32,896 nucleotides of DNA from positions 1 to 32,896 of the forward strand of contig CALWAZ010000021.1 of the NCBI GenBank assembly GCA_944375725.1. The letters are read 5' to 3'. Below the pieces are notes generated by a model. It saw nothing but the letters and a program-made list of their open reading frames with translations, made no database searches and had not been told where the DNA came from. Positions within the stretch are counted from its first letter, which is position 1; each line of letters starts with the position of its first letter. This document shows positions 1 through 8,950 of the stretch, piece by piece. A program made the position numbers and the translations under genes. The DNA comes from an uncultured Merdimonas sp. Lineage in GTDB: Bacteria; Bacillota; Clostridia; Lachnospirales; Lachnospiraceae.

Positions 1-52
1 TGATATACTACTAGCGACAATACCATAATTCGGCATGGTGTATGAACGAAAC

Positions 53-58
53 AGGAGG
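53..58 (+). promoter_or_regulatory. Shine-Dalgarno site that fixes the rfbB start
   Basis: A perfect AGGAGG ends 10 bases before the ATG at 69. The upstream in-frame ATG at 42 has no comparable site and would add nine residues in front of the Rossmann motif, so 69 is the better start. I see no convincing promoter in bases 1-52. Confidence 0.8.
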
Positions 59-68
59 AAATTTTCGG

Positions 69-1151
69 ATGAGAACGTATCTCGTTACCGGCGGAGCCGG
101 ATTTATCGGTTCCAATTACATTCATTATATGTTCCGCAAATACGGAGATGAAATCCGTATTATTAATGTGGACGCGCTGACCTACGCGGGAAATCTGGAG
201 AATCTGAAGGATGTGGAAAATCGGGAAAACTACACCTTTATCAAGGCAGATATCCGCGACAGAGAGGCGATTGAAAAGATTTTTGAGGAAAATGACATCG
301 ACCGGGTGGTGCATTTCGCGGCGGAGAGCCATGTGGACCGCAGCATCCGCAACCCGGAGATTTTTGTGGAGACGAACGTGCTGGGCACCCTTGTGATGCT
401 GAACGCGGCAAAGAAAGCCTGGGAGCTGCCGGACGGAAGCTTTAAGCCGGACAAGAAGTTCCTTCATGTGTCCACGGACGAGGTATACGGATCACTGGAA
501 GAGGGAGATACTTATTTTTATGAGACGACTCCTATCGATCCCCACAGCCCCTATTCTGCCAGCAAGGCCTCCTCGGACATGCTGGTAAAGGCATACTGGG
601 ATACCTACCGTTTCCCCATGAATATCACAAACTGCAGCAATAACTACGGCCCCTATCAGTTCCCGGAGAAGCTGATTCCGCTGATTATCAACAACGCTCT
701 CCAGGGCAAGAAGCTGCCGGTATACGGAGATGGCAGGAACGTCCGTGACTGGCTCTATGTGGACGATCACGCCAAGGCCATCGACATGGTTCAGGAAAAG
801 GGACGCCTGGGCGAGCGCTACAATATCGGCGGCCACAATGAGAAGCAGAATATTGAGATTATCAATATCATTCTGGAGACTCTTCAGGAGATGCTGCCGG
901 ATGATGACCCGAGAAAGAAACTGGTAAGCAAGGATCTGATCACCTATGTGACAGACCGCAAGGGCCATGACCGCCGGTATGCCATCGCGCCGGACAAGAT
1001 CAAGAAAGAGATCGGCTGGTATCCGGAGACCATGTTCAAGGATGGAATCCGTCTGACTATCCAGTGGTATTTTGAGCATGAGGACTGGATGAAGAATGTG
1101 ACCAGCGGTGATTATCAGAAATATTATCAGGAAATGTATCAGGATAAATAA
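69..1151 (+). CDS. rfbB: dTDP-glucose 4,6-dehydratase
   Basis: This cytoplasmic short-chain dehydrogenase/reductase converts dTDP-glucose to dTDP-4-keto-6-deoxyglucose using bound NAD. It is the branch-point step for dTDP-L-rhamnose and for dTDP-4-amino-4,6-dideoxyhexoses. The N-terminus MRTYLVTGGAGFIGS carries the glycine-rich NAD motif at about residues 8-14. The catalytic TDE triplet is near 136-138 (VSTDEVYG) and the YxxxK pair is Tyr162/Lys166 (YSASK). At 360 residues the length is normal for RfbB/RmlB. The start at 69 is chosen for the AGGAGG site; an in-frame ATG at 42 is possible but lacks one. It heads the rfbB-rfbA-rfbC group here. Its product can feed both RfbC and the WecE-type aminotransferase at 15263, which ties the two halves of the locus together. 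Identification is firm. Confidence 0.97.
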   Translation: MRTYLVTGGAGFIGSNYIHYMFRKYGDEIRIINVDALTYAGNLENLKDVENRENYTFIKADIRDREAIEKIFEENDIDRVVHFAAESHVDRSIRNPEIFVETNVLGTLVMLNAAKKAWELPDGSFKPDKKFLHVSTDEVYGSLEEGDTYFYETTPIDPHSPYSASKASSDMLVKAYWDTYRFPMNITNCSNNYGPYQFPEKLIPLIINNALQGKKLPVYGDGRNVRDWLYVDDHAKAIDMVQEKGRLGERYNIGGHNEKQNIEIINIILETLQEMLPDDDPRKKLVSKDLITYVTDRKGHDRRYAIAPDKIKKEIGWYPETMFKDGIRLTIQWYFEHEDWMKNVTSGDYQKYYQEMYQDK

Positions 1152-1184
1152 AACAGGACAGGTTCCTGGACGGAGGTTGTATCA

Positions 1185-2054
1185 ATGAAAGGAATTATTC
1201 TGGCCGGAGGCGCCGGAACCAGACTTTACCCGCTGACAAAGGCGATTTCCAAGCAGATCATGCCGGTCTATGACAAGCCCATGATTTATTACCCGCTGTC
1301 CACGCTGATGCTGGCCGGCATCCGTGAGGTGCTGATTATCTCCACACCCCGGGATCTTCCGGTATTCAAGGAGCTGTTTGGAGACGGCTCCCAGATTGGC
1401 ATGGATATCAGCTATGCGGTGCAGGAGTATCCGAGAGGACTGGCTGATGCCTTCCTGATCGGAGAATCCTTTATCGGAACAGACCGGGTGGCCCTGGTTC
1501 TGGGAGACAATATCTTCTACGGACAGAGCTTCTCCAAAGTGTTGAAGCGTGCCGCGGAGCGGGACCATGGAGCCACGATTTTCGGCTATTATGTAAAGGA
1601 TCCCCGGGAGTACGGCGTGGTGGAGTTTGATGAGAACGGAAAGGCTCTTTCGATTGAAGAGAAGCCGGAGCATCCCAAGTCAAACTACGCGGTTCCCGGC
1701 CTGTATTTTTATGATAATGATGTGATCGAAATCGCCAAGGGCGTGAAGCCTTCTGCCAGAGGTGAGATTGAGATCACAAGCATCAACAATGAATATCTCC
1801 GCAGGGGAACGCTTCAGGTGGAGACCCTGGGCCGCGGCTTTGCCTGGCTGGATACCGGAAACCATGACGCGCTTCTTGACGCGGCTGACTTTGTGGCAGC
1901 CTTCCAGAAGCGCCAGGGCATGTATATTTCCTGTATCGAGGAGATTGCCTACCGGCGGGGCTTTATTGACAGAGAACAGCTTCTGGAGCTGGCAAAGCCC
2001 CTTTTGAAGACGGCCTACGGCCAGTATCTGGTGGATGTGGCAAACGGCCTGTAA
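1185..2054 (+). CDS. rfbA: Glucose-1-phosphate thymidylyltransferase
   Basis: The enzyme joins glucose-1-phosphate and dTTP to give dTDP-glucose, the first committed step of dTDP-sugar synthesis, in the cytoplasm. The N-terminal nucleotide-binding signature [11 protein letters not shown] lies at residues 8-18, followed by [16 protein letters not shown], both hallmarks of RfbA/RmlA. The metal-binding LGDNIFYG segment is near residue 110 and the [20 protein letters not shown] segment follows. At 289 residues the length is typical. A GGAGG site stands a few bases before the ATG. It lies 33 bases after rfbB and 26 before rfbC, as in a normal rfb operon. The short gap contains a small hairpin without a T-run, so read-through is expected. 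Confidence 0.97.
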   Translation: MKGIILAGGAGTRLYPLTKAISKQIMPVYDKPMIYYPLSTLMLAGIREVLIISTPRDLPVFKELFGDGSQIGMDISYAVQEYPRGLADAFLIGESFIGTDRVALVLGDNIFYGQSFSKVLKRAAERDHGATIFGYYVKDPREYGVVEFDENGKALSIEEKPEHPKSNYAVPGLYFYDNDVIEIAKGVKPSARGEIEITSINNEYLRRGTLQVETLGRGFAWLDTGNHDALLDAADFVAAFQKRQGMYISCIEEIAYRRGFIDREQLLELAKPLLKTAYGQYLVDVANGL

Positions 2055-2080
2055 TTTCTGCAAAGGGAGAAAGACGTAAA

Positions 2081-2632
2081 ATGGGAAAGATTACAGTAGA
2101 GACCTGTCCCATAGAGGGACTGAAAGTGATTACGCCCGCGGTTTTCGGAGATGAGCGCGGCTATTTCATGGAGACGTACAATTACAATGATTTTAAGGAG
2201 GCAGGCATCGATCTGACTTTTGTGCAGGACAATCAGTCTTCCTCCAAGAAAGGCGTGCTGCGGGGACTGCATTTCCAGATCAATCATCCCCAGGACAAGA
2301 TTGTCCGGGTGGTCAGCGGAGAAGTCTTTGATGTGGCAGTAGATCTCAGGGAAGGATCCCCGACCTACGGACAGTGGTACGGCGTGCACCTTTCCGCGGA
2401 AAATAAAAAGCAGTTTTTTATTCCGAAAAATTTCGCCCATGGATTTCTTGTGCTTTCCGATCACGCGGAGTTTGCGTACAAATGCACGGATTTCTACCAT
2501 CCGAATGACGAAGGCGGTATCATATGGAATGATCCGGATATCGGAGTGGAATGGCCGATCCCGGAAGGAATGGAGCTGACCATTTCCGAGAAAGACCAGA
2601 AATGGGGCGGAATCAAGGAGTTGAGAAAATAG
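2081..2632 (+). CDS. rfbC: dTDP-4-dehydrorhamnose 3,5-epimerase
   Basis: This small cupin-fold enzyme epimerises C3 and C5 of dTDP-4-keto-6-deoxyglucose to give dTDP-4-keto-L-rhamnose. The family core is clear: LRGLHFQ with catalytic His64, QDKIVRVVSGEVFDVAVDLR after it, and FAYKCTDFY with the catalytic-type Tyr133. At 183 residues it is normal size. A GGGAG-type ribosome site precedes the ATG. The presence of RfbC argues that L-rhamnose (or another L-sugar) is made. The usual next enzyme, RfbD reductase, is not encoded in this window, so it must lie upstream or elsewhere. The next ORF starts two bases after the stop codon. Confidence 0.97.
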   Translation: MGKITVETCPIEGLKVITPAVFGDERGYFMETYNYNDFKEAGIDLTFVQDNQSSSKKGVLRGLHFQINHPQDKIVRVVSGEVFDVAVDLREGSPTYGQWYGVHLSAENKKQFFIPKNFAHGFLVLSDHAEFAYKCTDFYHPNDEGGIIWNDPDIGVEWPIPEGMELTISEKDQKWGGIKELRK

Positions 2633-2633
2633 C

Positions 2634-3455
2634 ATGGGAGAGAAGAGACAGCTGACCGCGGAGGTCTTTATCGATACGGGAAAGGATTTCCGTCCGGAGG
2701 ACTCTCTGACGGTTCCCTATACCTGCGTCCTGGGCGAGACCGTGGCGCTGGAGTTTGACTTAAGCGGCTTTGAGCATACCTGCGGCTTCCGGTTTGACCC
2801 GCTGCTGGAGGACAGCAGCATGGTCCGGCTGCAGGAGATCTCTCTGACCTATGAGGATGGGGAGACGAAAGAAATTGATTTTTCCAAGATCAAGACCAAC
2901 AGTGATGTGGATTTTGAGCCGGTTTTCGTGTATCTTCATAAAGACCCTAAGTTTTTTGTGGAGGAGGCTCTCTGCCTGAAGCTGACAGGGGCAAAGGTGC
3001 GCTTTCAGGTGCTGGAGCTGGGCCTGGCGGAAAAAGAATACTGGCAGGATATCAAGAAGCACAGTGTGTCCGAGAAGGAAAAGGAACAGCTGCTTGGCAA
3101 GCTGGACGCCGCCATGAAGGAGAACCACGCTCTGGAAAAGGAAAACCGCAGGCTGAAGATCGAAGAGGCAGACATCTACTCTTCCGGAATCTGGAAGCTG
3201 CAGCATGACGCCAGAGGCCCCTGGAAGGTTATTTTCGGAAAAGGCAATATCCTGACATTCCTGGCGTCTGTCTATATCGCGCTCTGCACAGAGCTTTTTA
3301 TTTTCAACGATGCCTATTACTCCACGCCCCGGCCCAATGATCAGGTGCTGACATTCAGCTTTCTTCGTTTCGGCCTGGTATGGCTTGGAGCTTTTGTGCT
3401 GATCGCCGTGATAAACAGTCTGATTCAGAAAGGATACCGCCGTGAGCTTGCTTAG
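2634..3455 (+). CDS. Unknown coiled-coil membrane protein before the polysaccharide exporter
   Basis: I do not recognise a named family. Residues 1-135 look beta-rich and soluble, with a pattern (DLSGFEHTCGFRFDPL, then VRLQEISLTY) like the sandwich domains sometimes found on polysaccharide-locus transferases. Residues about 140-180 are charged and heptad-like, so probably a coiled coil. An SSGIWKL motif follows, and then two membrane segments at about 203-222 and 245-265, with a short basic tail. The N-terminal domain has no signal sequence and should be cytoplasmic. The gene starts two bases after rfbC and overlaps the exporter permease by 14 bases, so translation is probably coupled. I infer an accessory of the exporter or a scaffold for the transferases, since a similar coiled coil plus WKL motif opens the GT2 protein at 5030. 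Function is unproven. Confidence 0.8.
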   Translation: MGEKRQLTAEVFIDTGKDFRPEDSLTVPYTCVLGETVALEFDLSGFEHTCGFRFDPLLEDSSMVRLQEISLTYEDGETKEIDFSKIKTNSDVDFEPVFVYLHKDPKFFVEEALCLKLTGAKVRFQVLELGLAEKEYWQDIKKHSVSEKEKEQLLGKLDAAMKENHALEKENRRLKIEEADIYSSGIWKLQHDARGPWKVIFGKGNILTFLASVYIALCTELFIFNDAYYSTPRPNDQVLTFSFLRFGLVWLGAFVLIAVINSLIQKGYRRELA

Positions 3456-4230
3456 CGTTTTTGTCAAATACAGAGATCTCATCAATCAGCTTGTGATGAG
3501 AGATATCAAAACAAAATACAGACGGTCCATTCTGGGACTTCTCTGGACGGTGCTGAATCCTCTTCTGATGATGACAGTGCTGTCTATTGTCTTTTCATAC
3601 TTCTTTCAGCGGTATGGAGATGTGGACAATTTCCCGGTATATCTGCTCTGCGGCCAGGTGATTTTCAACTTTTTCAATGAATCAACCAGCATAGCCATGG
3701 GCTCTATTGTTCACAGCGGCGAGCTGATCAAGAAGGTGTATGTGCCGAAATATCTGTTTCCCATCACGAAGGTCATGTCCAGCGGCGTCAATCTGCTGGC
3801 TTCCATGATCGCGCTGGTGATTGTGATGGTGGTGACCCGGTCAAGGGTGACGCCTACGGTCCTTCTGGCGGTGCTGCCCCTTTTGTATGTGCTTTTGTTT
3901 TCCACAGGCGTGAGCCTGTTTTTGTCGGCGGTGGCGGTGAGCTTCCGGGATTTGATGCATCTGTACAGCGTTCTGACCACGGCCTGGATGTATCTGACGC
4001 CGGTGATCTATCCCATGTCGATCCTGGAAGAGGCTCCGCGCTGGGTGGTATTTATCATCAATGCCAATCCGCTGACGGCTTTTATCAAGGTATTCCGCGC
4101 CGTGGTGCTGGACGGAGTGACGCCGCCGGCAATTCTGCATGTGCAGAGCCTTGTCTGGTGCGCCATCGCGCTGATTGTGGGATCTCTGGTATTTAAGAAA
4201 TCCCAGGACAGCTTCATTTTGAAGATATAG
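3442..4230 (+). CDS. ABC-2 type polysaccharide export permease (Wzm/TagG type)
   Basis: This is the membrane half of an ABC exporter that moves a polyprenyl-linked polysaccharide out of the cytoplasm. The N-terminus YRDLINQLVMRDIKTKYRRS followed by ILGLLWTVLNPLLMM is the family signature of ABC-2 permeases for O-antigen, teichoic acid and rhamnan chains. About six membrane segments are visible, and the segment with LTPVIYPMS near residue 190 is also typical. At 262 residues the length is right. Translation starts at a GTG, 14 bases inside the previous gene, with AAAGGA eight bases upstream. Its ATPase partner follows nine bases after the stop. With rhamnose genes and an LCP ligase nearby, a rhamnose-rich wall polysaccharide is the likely cargo, but the cargo is inferred. 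Confidence 0.94.
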   Translation: MSLLSVFVKYRDLINQLVMRDIKTKYRRSILGLLWTVLNPLLMMTVLSIVFSYFFQRYGDVDNFPVYLLCGQVIFNFFNESTSIAMGSIVHSGELIKKVYVPKYLFPITKVMSSGVNLLASMIALVIVMVVTRSRVTPTVLLAVLPLLYVLLFSTGVSLFLSAVAVSFRDLMHLYSVLTTAWMYLTPVIYPMSILEEAPRWVVFIINANPLTAFIKVFRAVVLDGVTPPAILHVQSLVWCAIALIVGSLVFKKSQDSFILKI

Positions 4231-4239
4231 GAGAGAGTC

Positions 4240-4989
4240 ATGAAGATAGAGAATGCGATAGAAGTAAATAACGTGTCCATGTGCTTCAACCTCTCCAGAC
4301 AAAAGGTGGACAATATCAAGGAATATGTAATCAAGGCTCTGAAGCGCCAGCTCTTTTATGAGGAATTCTGGGCGCTGCAGGATGTGAGTTTTGAGGTCCG
4401 GAAAGGGGATTCCGTGGGCCTGGTGGGTATGAACGGCTCCGGAAAGAGCACCATGCTGAAGATTATCGCGGGAGTGCTGAAGCCCACAAAGGGAAGCGTG
4501 GAGACTACCGGGACCATCGCGCCCATGATCGAGCTGGGCGCGGGCTTCGACCATGATCTGACGGCCCGGGAAAACATTTTTCTGAACGGTGCGCTGATCG
4601 GCTACCCCAAAGAAATGCTGGAGGAGCGCTTTGACGAGATCATTTCCTTCGCGGGGCTGGAGCGGTTTGTGGATGTGCCTATCAAGAACTTTTCTTCCGG
4701 TATGCTGGCCAGGCTTGGCTTCTCCATCGCGACGATTGTGGATGCGGATATTTTGATCATCGATGAGATTCTGTCGGTGGGAGACTATCAGTTCCAGAAT
4801 AAATGTAAAAAACGTATCCGGGAGATGATGGACCGGAATACTACGGTGCTGTTTGTGTCCCACAGCATCGAGCAGGTGAAGGAAATCTGCAACCGGGCAA
4901 TCTGGATTGACAAGGGACATATCCGGATGATGGGCGAGGCGGAAGAGGTCTGCGATGCCTATGAGGATCCGAATGAAAAACTGATGTAG
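4240..4989 (+). CDS. ABC transporter ATP-binding protein for polysaccharide export (Wzt/TagH type)
   Basis: This is the ATPase partner of the permease just upstream. Walker A is GMNGSGKS at residues 63-70, the signature is FSSGM at 151-155, Walker B is ILIIDE at 171-176 and the switch histidine is His208 (VSHS). The segment APMIELGAGFDHDLTARENI is diagnostic for the polysaccharide and teichoic acid export subgroup. At 249 residues it ends soon after the nucleotide-binding domain. It therefore lacks the C-terminal carbohydrate-binding domain found in some Wzt proteins that read a chain-end cap. Export should then not depend on a Wzt-read terminal modification, unless another protein, perhaps the one at 2634, does the reading. 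Confidence 0.94.
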   Translation: MKIENAIEVNNVSMCFNLSRQKVDNIKEYVIKALKRQLFYEEFWALQDVSFEVRKGDSVGLVGMNGSGKSTMLKIIAGVLKPTKGSVETTGTIAPMIELGAGFDHDLTARENIFLNGALIGYPKEMLEERFDEIISFAGLERFVDVPIKNFSSGMLARLGFSIATIVDADILIIDEILSVGDYQFQNKCKKRIREMMDRNTTVLFVSHSIEQVKEICNRAIWIDKGHIRMMGEAEEVCDAYEDPNEKLM

Positions 4990-5029
4990 GAACATCCGGC
5001 AGCAGACGGGCCGGCTGATGAGGGAGAAG

Positions 5030-6991
5030 ATGGACAATCAGGAATTACAGAACGATTATAAGAAGCTTTACGAGGCGGAGCGGGAAAAATCCGAGGTTCT
5101 TGTGAGCAAGATTGAGGAATGCGAAAAGGAGATCGAGGAACTGAACTTTAAGCTGAACCGAATCAAGGGCAGCTTTGCCTGGAAGCTTGCGACTCCTCTC
5201 CGTAAGGGTCTTCATTTCTATGAAAAGACCAGGGACAGGCTGACCCGCTACGGTTCCATTCCGGGACTGATGCGGAAGGTCAGGAGCAAGATGCAGGAGC
5301 GTAAGAATATGAAGCGCCACGGTACGGCAAGCTTTCCGTCTCCGGAAGAGGCAAAGCGCCAGAGAGAGGCGGTTTTCCCCAACATGGTGAAATTCAGCAT
5401 TCTGACGCCCCTTTATAATACGCCCGAGAAATTCTTAAGGGAGCTTCTGGACTGTGTACAGGCGCAGACTTACCAGAACTGGGAGCTGTGTCTGGCGGAC
5501 GGAAGCGATCACGACCACGCCTATGTGGGAGAGATCTGCCGGGAGTATGCCCAAAAGGATCCCAGGATCATTTATCATGTGCTGGATCACAATGAGGGAA
5601 TCTCAGGCAATACCAATGAGTGCCTGAAGCTTGCCACAGGCGATTATATCGCTCTTCTTGACCACGATGACATTCTGCATCCCGCTGTGCTTTACGAGTA
5701 TGTAAAGGCAATCAATGAGACGGGAGCCGACTATATTTACTGTGATGAAATCACCTTTGAGGGTGACAGCATCGATCATATGATCGTACTGCATTTTAAG
5801 CCGGATTTTGCCATTGACAATCTGCGGGGCAATAACTACATCTGCCATTTTTCCGCTTTTTCCAGACATCTGCTGGATGAGACAGGCGTATTCCGAAGCG
5901 AATATGACGGCAGCCAGGATCATGATATGATTCTGCGGCTGACCACAAAGGCCAAAAAGGTGTACCATGTGCCAAAGGCCCTTTATTACTGGAGATCTCA
6001 TAAGGCCTCTGTGGCCCAGGATATCAACGCCAAGACTTATGCGGTGGACGCGGCCAAGAGGGCGGTTCACGATCATATTATGGACGTATACGGAATGGAC
6101 GCAAAGGTGGAAAGCACAAGGGCTTTCCCGACCATTTTCCGGATCCGTTATCCGCTGCTGGAGCGGCCGCTGATTTCCATTGTGATTCCCAATAAGGATC
6201 ATATGGAGGATCTGTCCCGCTGCGTAGAATCCATCGTGAATAAATCCACCTATGAGAATTACGAGATTGTCATTGTGGAAAATAACAGTGAGACTAAGGA
6301 AATCTTTGATTACTATAAGGCGCTGGAGCACAACCCGAAGATTCGGATTGTGAAGTATGAGGGAGACTTCAATTATTCCCGCATCAATAATTTCGGCGTG
6401 ACCTTTACAAAGGGAAAATATGTGCTGCTGCTGAATAATGACATCAAGGTCATTACCCGGGAGTGGATGGAAGAAATGCTGATGTATGCCCAGCGCCCGG
6501 ATGTGGCCGCTGTAGGCGCTAAGCTTTACTACGCGGACAATACCATTCAGCACGCAGGCATTGTCATAGGTCTGGGTGCCCACCGGGCAGCCGGCCATAC
6601 CCATTACAAGGATGACAAGATGCATCTGGGCTACATGGGACGTCTCTGCTACGCCCAGGATGTGACGGCGGTGACAGGAGCCTGCCTTCTGGTAAGCCGT
6701 GCCCAGTATGATGAGGTGGGAGGCCTGGACGAGGCCTTCAGCGTGGCCTTCAATGACGTGGATTTCTGTCTGAAGCTGCGCCATGCGGGCTATCTGAATG
6801 TGTTCACGCCTTTTGCGGAATTATATCATTATGAATCCAAGACGAGAGGCATGGAAGAGGGAGAAAAGATGAAGCGCTTCCAGCATGAGGTAGATCTGTT
6901 CCGGACAAAGTGGAAGGCAGATCTGGATGCGGGAGATCCCTATTTCAACCCCAACTTTTCACTGGATTATTCTGACTATACGATTAAATAG
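5030..6991 (+). CDS. Two-domain family 2 glycosyltransferase with N-terminal coiled coil
   Basis: This large cytoplasmic transferase of 653 residues has two complete GT2 domains. Residues 1-45 form a charged coiled coil, followed by SFAWKLATPLR, a motif common in front of such enzymes. The first GT2 domain begins near residue 121 (KFSILTPLYN) with the metal site LDHDD at about 210-214. The second begins near 380 (LISIVIPNKD) with LLNNDIKV at about 467-474 and a C-terminal VTGACLLVSRAQYDEVGGLDE acceptor region. Two active domains suggest that it adds two residues or polymerises a repeat; rhamnose from the rfb pathway is a plausible donor. The start at 5030 has AGGGAG three bases upstream, while the in-frame ATG at 5018 has no site. 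A paralogue with a decayed second domain lies at 27668. Confidence 0.92.
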   Translation: MDNQELQNDYKKLYEAEREKSEVLVSKIEECEKEIEELNFKLNRIKGSFAWKLATPLRKGLHFYEKTRDRLTRYGSIPGLMRKVRSKMQERKNMKRHGTASFPSPEEAKRQREAVFPNMVKFSILTPLYNTPEKFLRELLDCVQAQTYQNWELCLADGSDHDHAYVGEICREYAQKDPRIIYHVLDHNEGISGNTNECLKLATGDYIALLDHDDILHPAVLYEYVKAINETGADYIYCDEITFEGDSIDHMIVLHFKPDFAIDNLRGNNYICHFSAFSRHLLDETGVFRSEYDGSQDHDMILRLTTKAKKVYHVPKALYYWRSHKASVAQDINAKTYAVDAAKRAVHDHIMDVYGMDAKVESTRAFPTIFRIRYPLLERPLISIVIPNKDHMEDLSRCVESIVNKSTYENYEIVIVENNSETKEIFDYYKALEHNPKIRIVKYEGDFNYSRINNFGVTFTKGKYVLLLNNDIKVITREWMEEMLMYAQRPDVAAVGAKLYYADNTIQHAGIVIGLGAHRAAGHTHYKDDKMHLGYMGRLCYAQDVTAVTGACLLVSRAQYDEVGGLDEAFSVAFNDVDFCLKLRHAGYLNVFTPFAELYHYESKTRGMEEGEKMKRFQHEVDLFRTKWKADLDAGDPYFNPNFSLDYSDYTIK

Positions 6992-6999
6992 GAGAGATC

Positions 7000-8919
7000 A
7001 TGGCAAAAAAGAGTTTCCGGGCCGGCAACTGCATAGCGGTTCTGGCAGCCTTCCTGGCTGTCCTGGGCTTCAGCCAGCTCTATCAGATCCGTTCGGAGGA
7101 CACCCTGTTTTCTGGCAGCCTGTTCTGCATGGCGGTTTTCGGAGCTTTTCTTTGTCTGGCTCTCCGGTTCTTCGCGGGGAAGGTGACCGGAAGACTGGCT
7201 GCGTTTTCTCTGGCCGGGGGATTTTTGTTCGCGGCCATGACAAGCTTCGGTTTTTCTCTGGACGAGACAGACACGATCTGGCATGGCAGTGTCTTTCTGG
7301 CATTGCTGTGCCTGACTCCGTTTCTGGGGATCTGTACCGGCCTGGGACTCCGTACTCTGGAGGAAGGAAAGGGGCCGGCGGAAGAGAAGAAAAAGGAATT
7401 GACGGATGCAGAGAAGCAGGAAATGGAACGGACGGAAAACTCTGGGAAAAGACGATTCCGGAAAGCCGGCCGGTGGTTTTCAAAGCTTTCTGACCGGCGG
7501 TTTTATTTTCTGTGCGCGGCAGTTCTGTTTCTGTCCTGGATTCCGGTGCTTCTGGCTTCCTGGCCCGGCATCTTCTCCTACGACAGCGGCTGGCAGCTGG
7601 CAGCTTTTGTGGATGGAACTGTGACAGGCCATCACCCGATTCTCCACACGGCTCTTCTGGGTGTGACACGAATGATCGGCCACGCGCTGTCCGGTTCCGG
7701 ACAGGCGGGAAACCAGACAGGAGCGCTTCTCTATTCTCTGATTCAGATGGCGGCGATGGCAGCTCTTTACGGACAGCTGTGTCTGTATCTGCGGCAGCGC
7801 CGGGCGCCGGGATGGCTGCAGCTCGTTTCCCTTCTCTTTCTGGGCTTCCATCCTGTCAATGGCCTGATGGCGCTGTGCGCCACCAAGGATTCGCTGTTTA
7901 CGGCAGTATTTACTGTTTTTATCATACAGCTGCTGCGCATGACGGAAGACAGGGAAGGGTTCTTCTCTTCCGGAAAAAGGCAGATTTTATTCTGTGTCAC
8001 GGTATGTTTCCTGTTTGCCCTGCGCAACAACGGATTTCATATGTTTTTGGTCTGCATCCCGTTTCTGTTTTTTGTATTCCGCAGGTTTTGGAAAAGAATG
8101 CTGGTGCTGATTCTGGTCTGCCTGGCCTTTTACGGCGTTTATAACGGCCCTGTCTACAGCGCCCTTGGAATCGAGCACAGTGATCCCAGAGAGATGTGCA
8201 GCGTGCTGATGCAGTCCGCGGCCAGGGTCTATAACCTGGATAACCAGGGCCTGACGGAGGAGGAAAAGGAAGCCTTCCTGTCCATTATTTCAGAGGAAGG
8301 CATGAATTCCTATCTGTCCCGGTTTGCGGACCCTGTGAAGGCTTATTTCAATGGGAAAAAATTCGCGGAGAATCCCTGGCCTTTCCTGAGGGCCTGGTTT
8401 TCCGCGGGTATGAGGCATAAAAAGATGTATCTGGATTCCTTCCTGGTAAATACGTTCGGCTACTGGTATCCCGGAGATTCCCTGGAGGATACGGAGCATG
8501 GGAGGAAATATTTTGAATATGGCTGCGCGGATTTCCGGGATGACGTGAATGTGGAGATGGAATCAAAGCTTCCGGCTCTTTCAGAATTTTACAGCCGGCT
8601 GGGGAATGAGGCTTCCTTCCGGAAAGTTCCGGTAGCGGCGGCCACCTTCAATCTGGGAGCCTATACCTGGCTGTGGATTTTTGCCTGCCTTCTGGTCCTT
8701 TACGGACGGAGGTGGAAAAGAGCGCTGATACTGGTTCCTTTTGGCGGATATTTTCTGACAAATCTTCTGGGTCCGGTGGTATCCCTGCGTTACCACTACC
8801 CATTTATAGCCTGCGCGCCGCTTCTGGTATATCTGATCTGGACAGTATGGGCGGAAGCGCGCCGGGAAGCACCTGTTCAGAGATGGGAAAAGAAAAAAGC
8901 AATCCCCGGAAAACAGTGA
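7000..8919 (+). CDS. DUF6020-type multispanning membrane protein, GT-C-like
   Basis: This integral membrane protein of 639 residues has about a dozen hydrophobic segments. A cytoplasmic, highly charged linker sits at about residues 120-165, after four N-terminal segments. The next part has the motif WPGIFSYDSGWQL at 188-200 and GHHPILHTALLG at 210-221, which I recognise from DUF6020 proteins of Gram-positive polysaccharide loci. The acidic Asp in the first loop of this second block fits the GT-C idea, in which an outward-facing acidic residue acts in sugar transfer from a polyprenyl carrier. The reaction is not established. It starts eight bases after the previous gene behind AGGAGAG and precedes the polyprenyl-phosphate GT2 at 8962, a likely donor-making partner. 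Confidence 0.8.
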   Translation: MAKKSFRAGNCIAVLAAFLAVLGFSQLYQIRSEDTLFSGSLFCMAVFGAFLCLALRFFAGKVTGRLAAFSLAGGFLFAAMTSFGFSLDETDTIWHGSVFLALLCLTPFLGICTGLGLRTLEEGKGPAEEKKKELTDAEKQEMERTENSGKRRFRKAGRWFSKLSDRRFYFLCAAVLFLSWIPVLLASWPGIFSYDSGWQLAAFVDGTVTGHHPILHTALLGVTRMIGHALSGSGQAGNQTGALLYSLIQMAAMAALYGQLCLYLRQRRAPGWLQLVSLLFLGFHPVNGLMALCATKDSLFTAVFTVFIIQLLRMTEDREGFFSSGKRQILFCVTVCFLFALRNNGFHMFLVCIPFLFFVFRRFWKRMLVLILVCLAFYGVYNGPVYSALGIEHSDPREMCSVLMQSAARVYNLDNQGLTEEEKEAFLSIISEEGMNSYLSRFADPVKAYFNGKKFAENPWPFLRAWFSAGMRHKKMYLDSFLVNTFGYWYPGDSLEDTEHGRKYFEYGCADFRDDVNVEMESKLPALSEFYSRLGNEASFRKVPVAAATFNLGAYTWLWIFACLLVLYGRRWKRALILVPFGGYFLTNLLGPVVSLRYHYPFIACAPLLVYLIWTVWAEARREAPVQRWEKKKAIPGKQ

Positions 8920-8950
8920 CAGAGGATTCCGGAAATGGGATATGACAGAT

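Noticed and set aside
1..68. Promoter for the operon just before rfbB
   Set aside because: A CATAAT near base 25 resembles a -10 box, but there is too little upstream sequence to show a matching -35, so I do not call it.
1157..1171. Small hairpin (CAGGA with TCCTG) between rfbB and rfbA
   Set aside because: The stem has only five pairs and no T-run follows, so termination is not supported.
3841..5037. Long open frame on the minus strand opposite the exporter genes
   Set aside because: It lies wholly opposite well-supported permease and ATPase genes, reads as low-complexity His/Gln/Arg-rich sequence and has no recognisable motif.
5603..6784. Minus-strand open frame opposite the two-domain GT2
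   Set aside because: No motif is visible, and it is opposite a clear GT2 gene.
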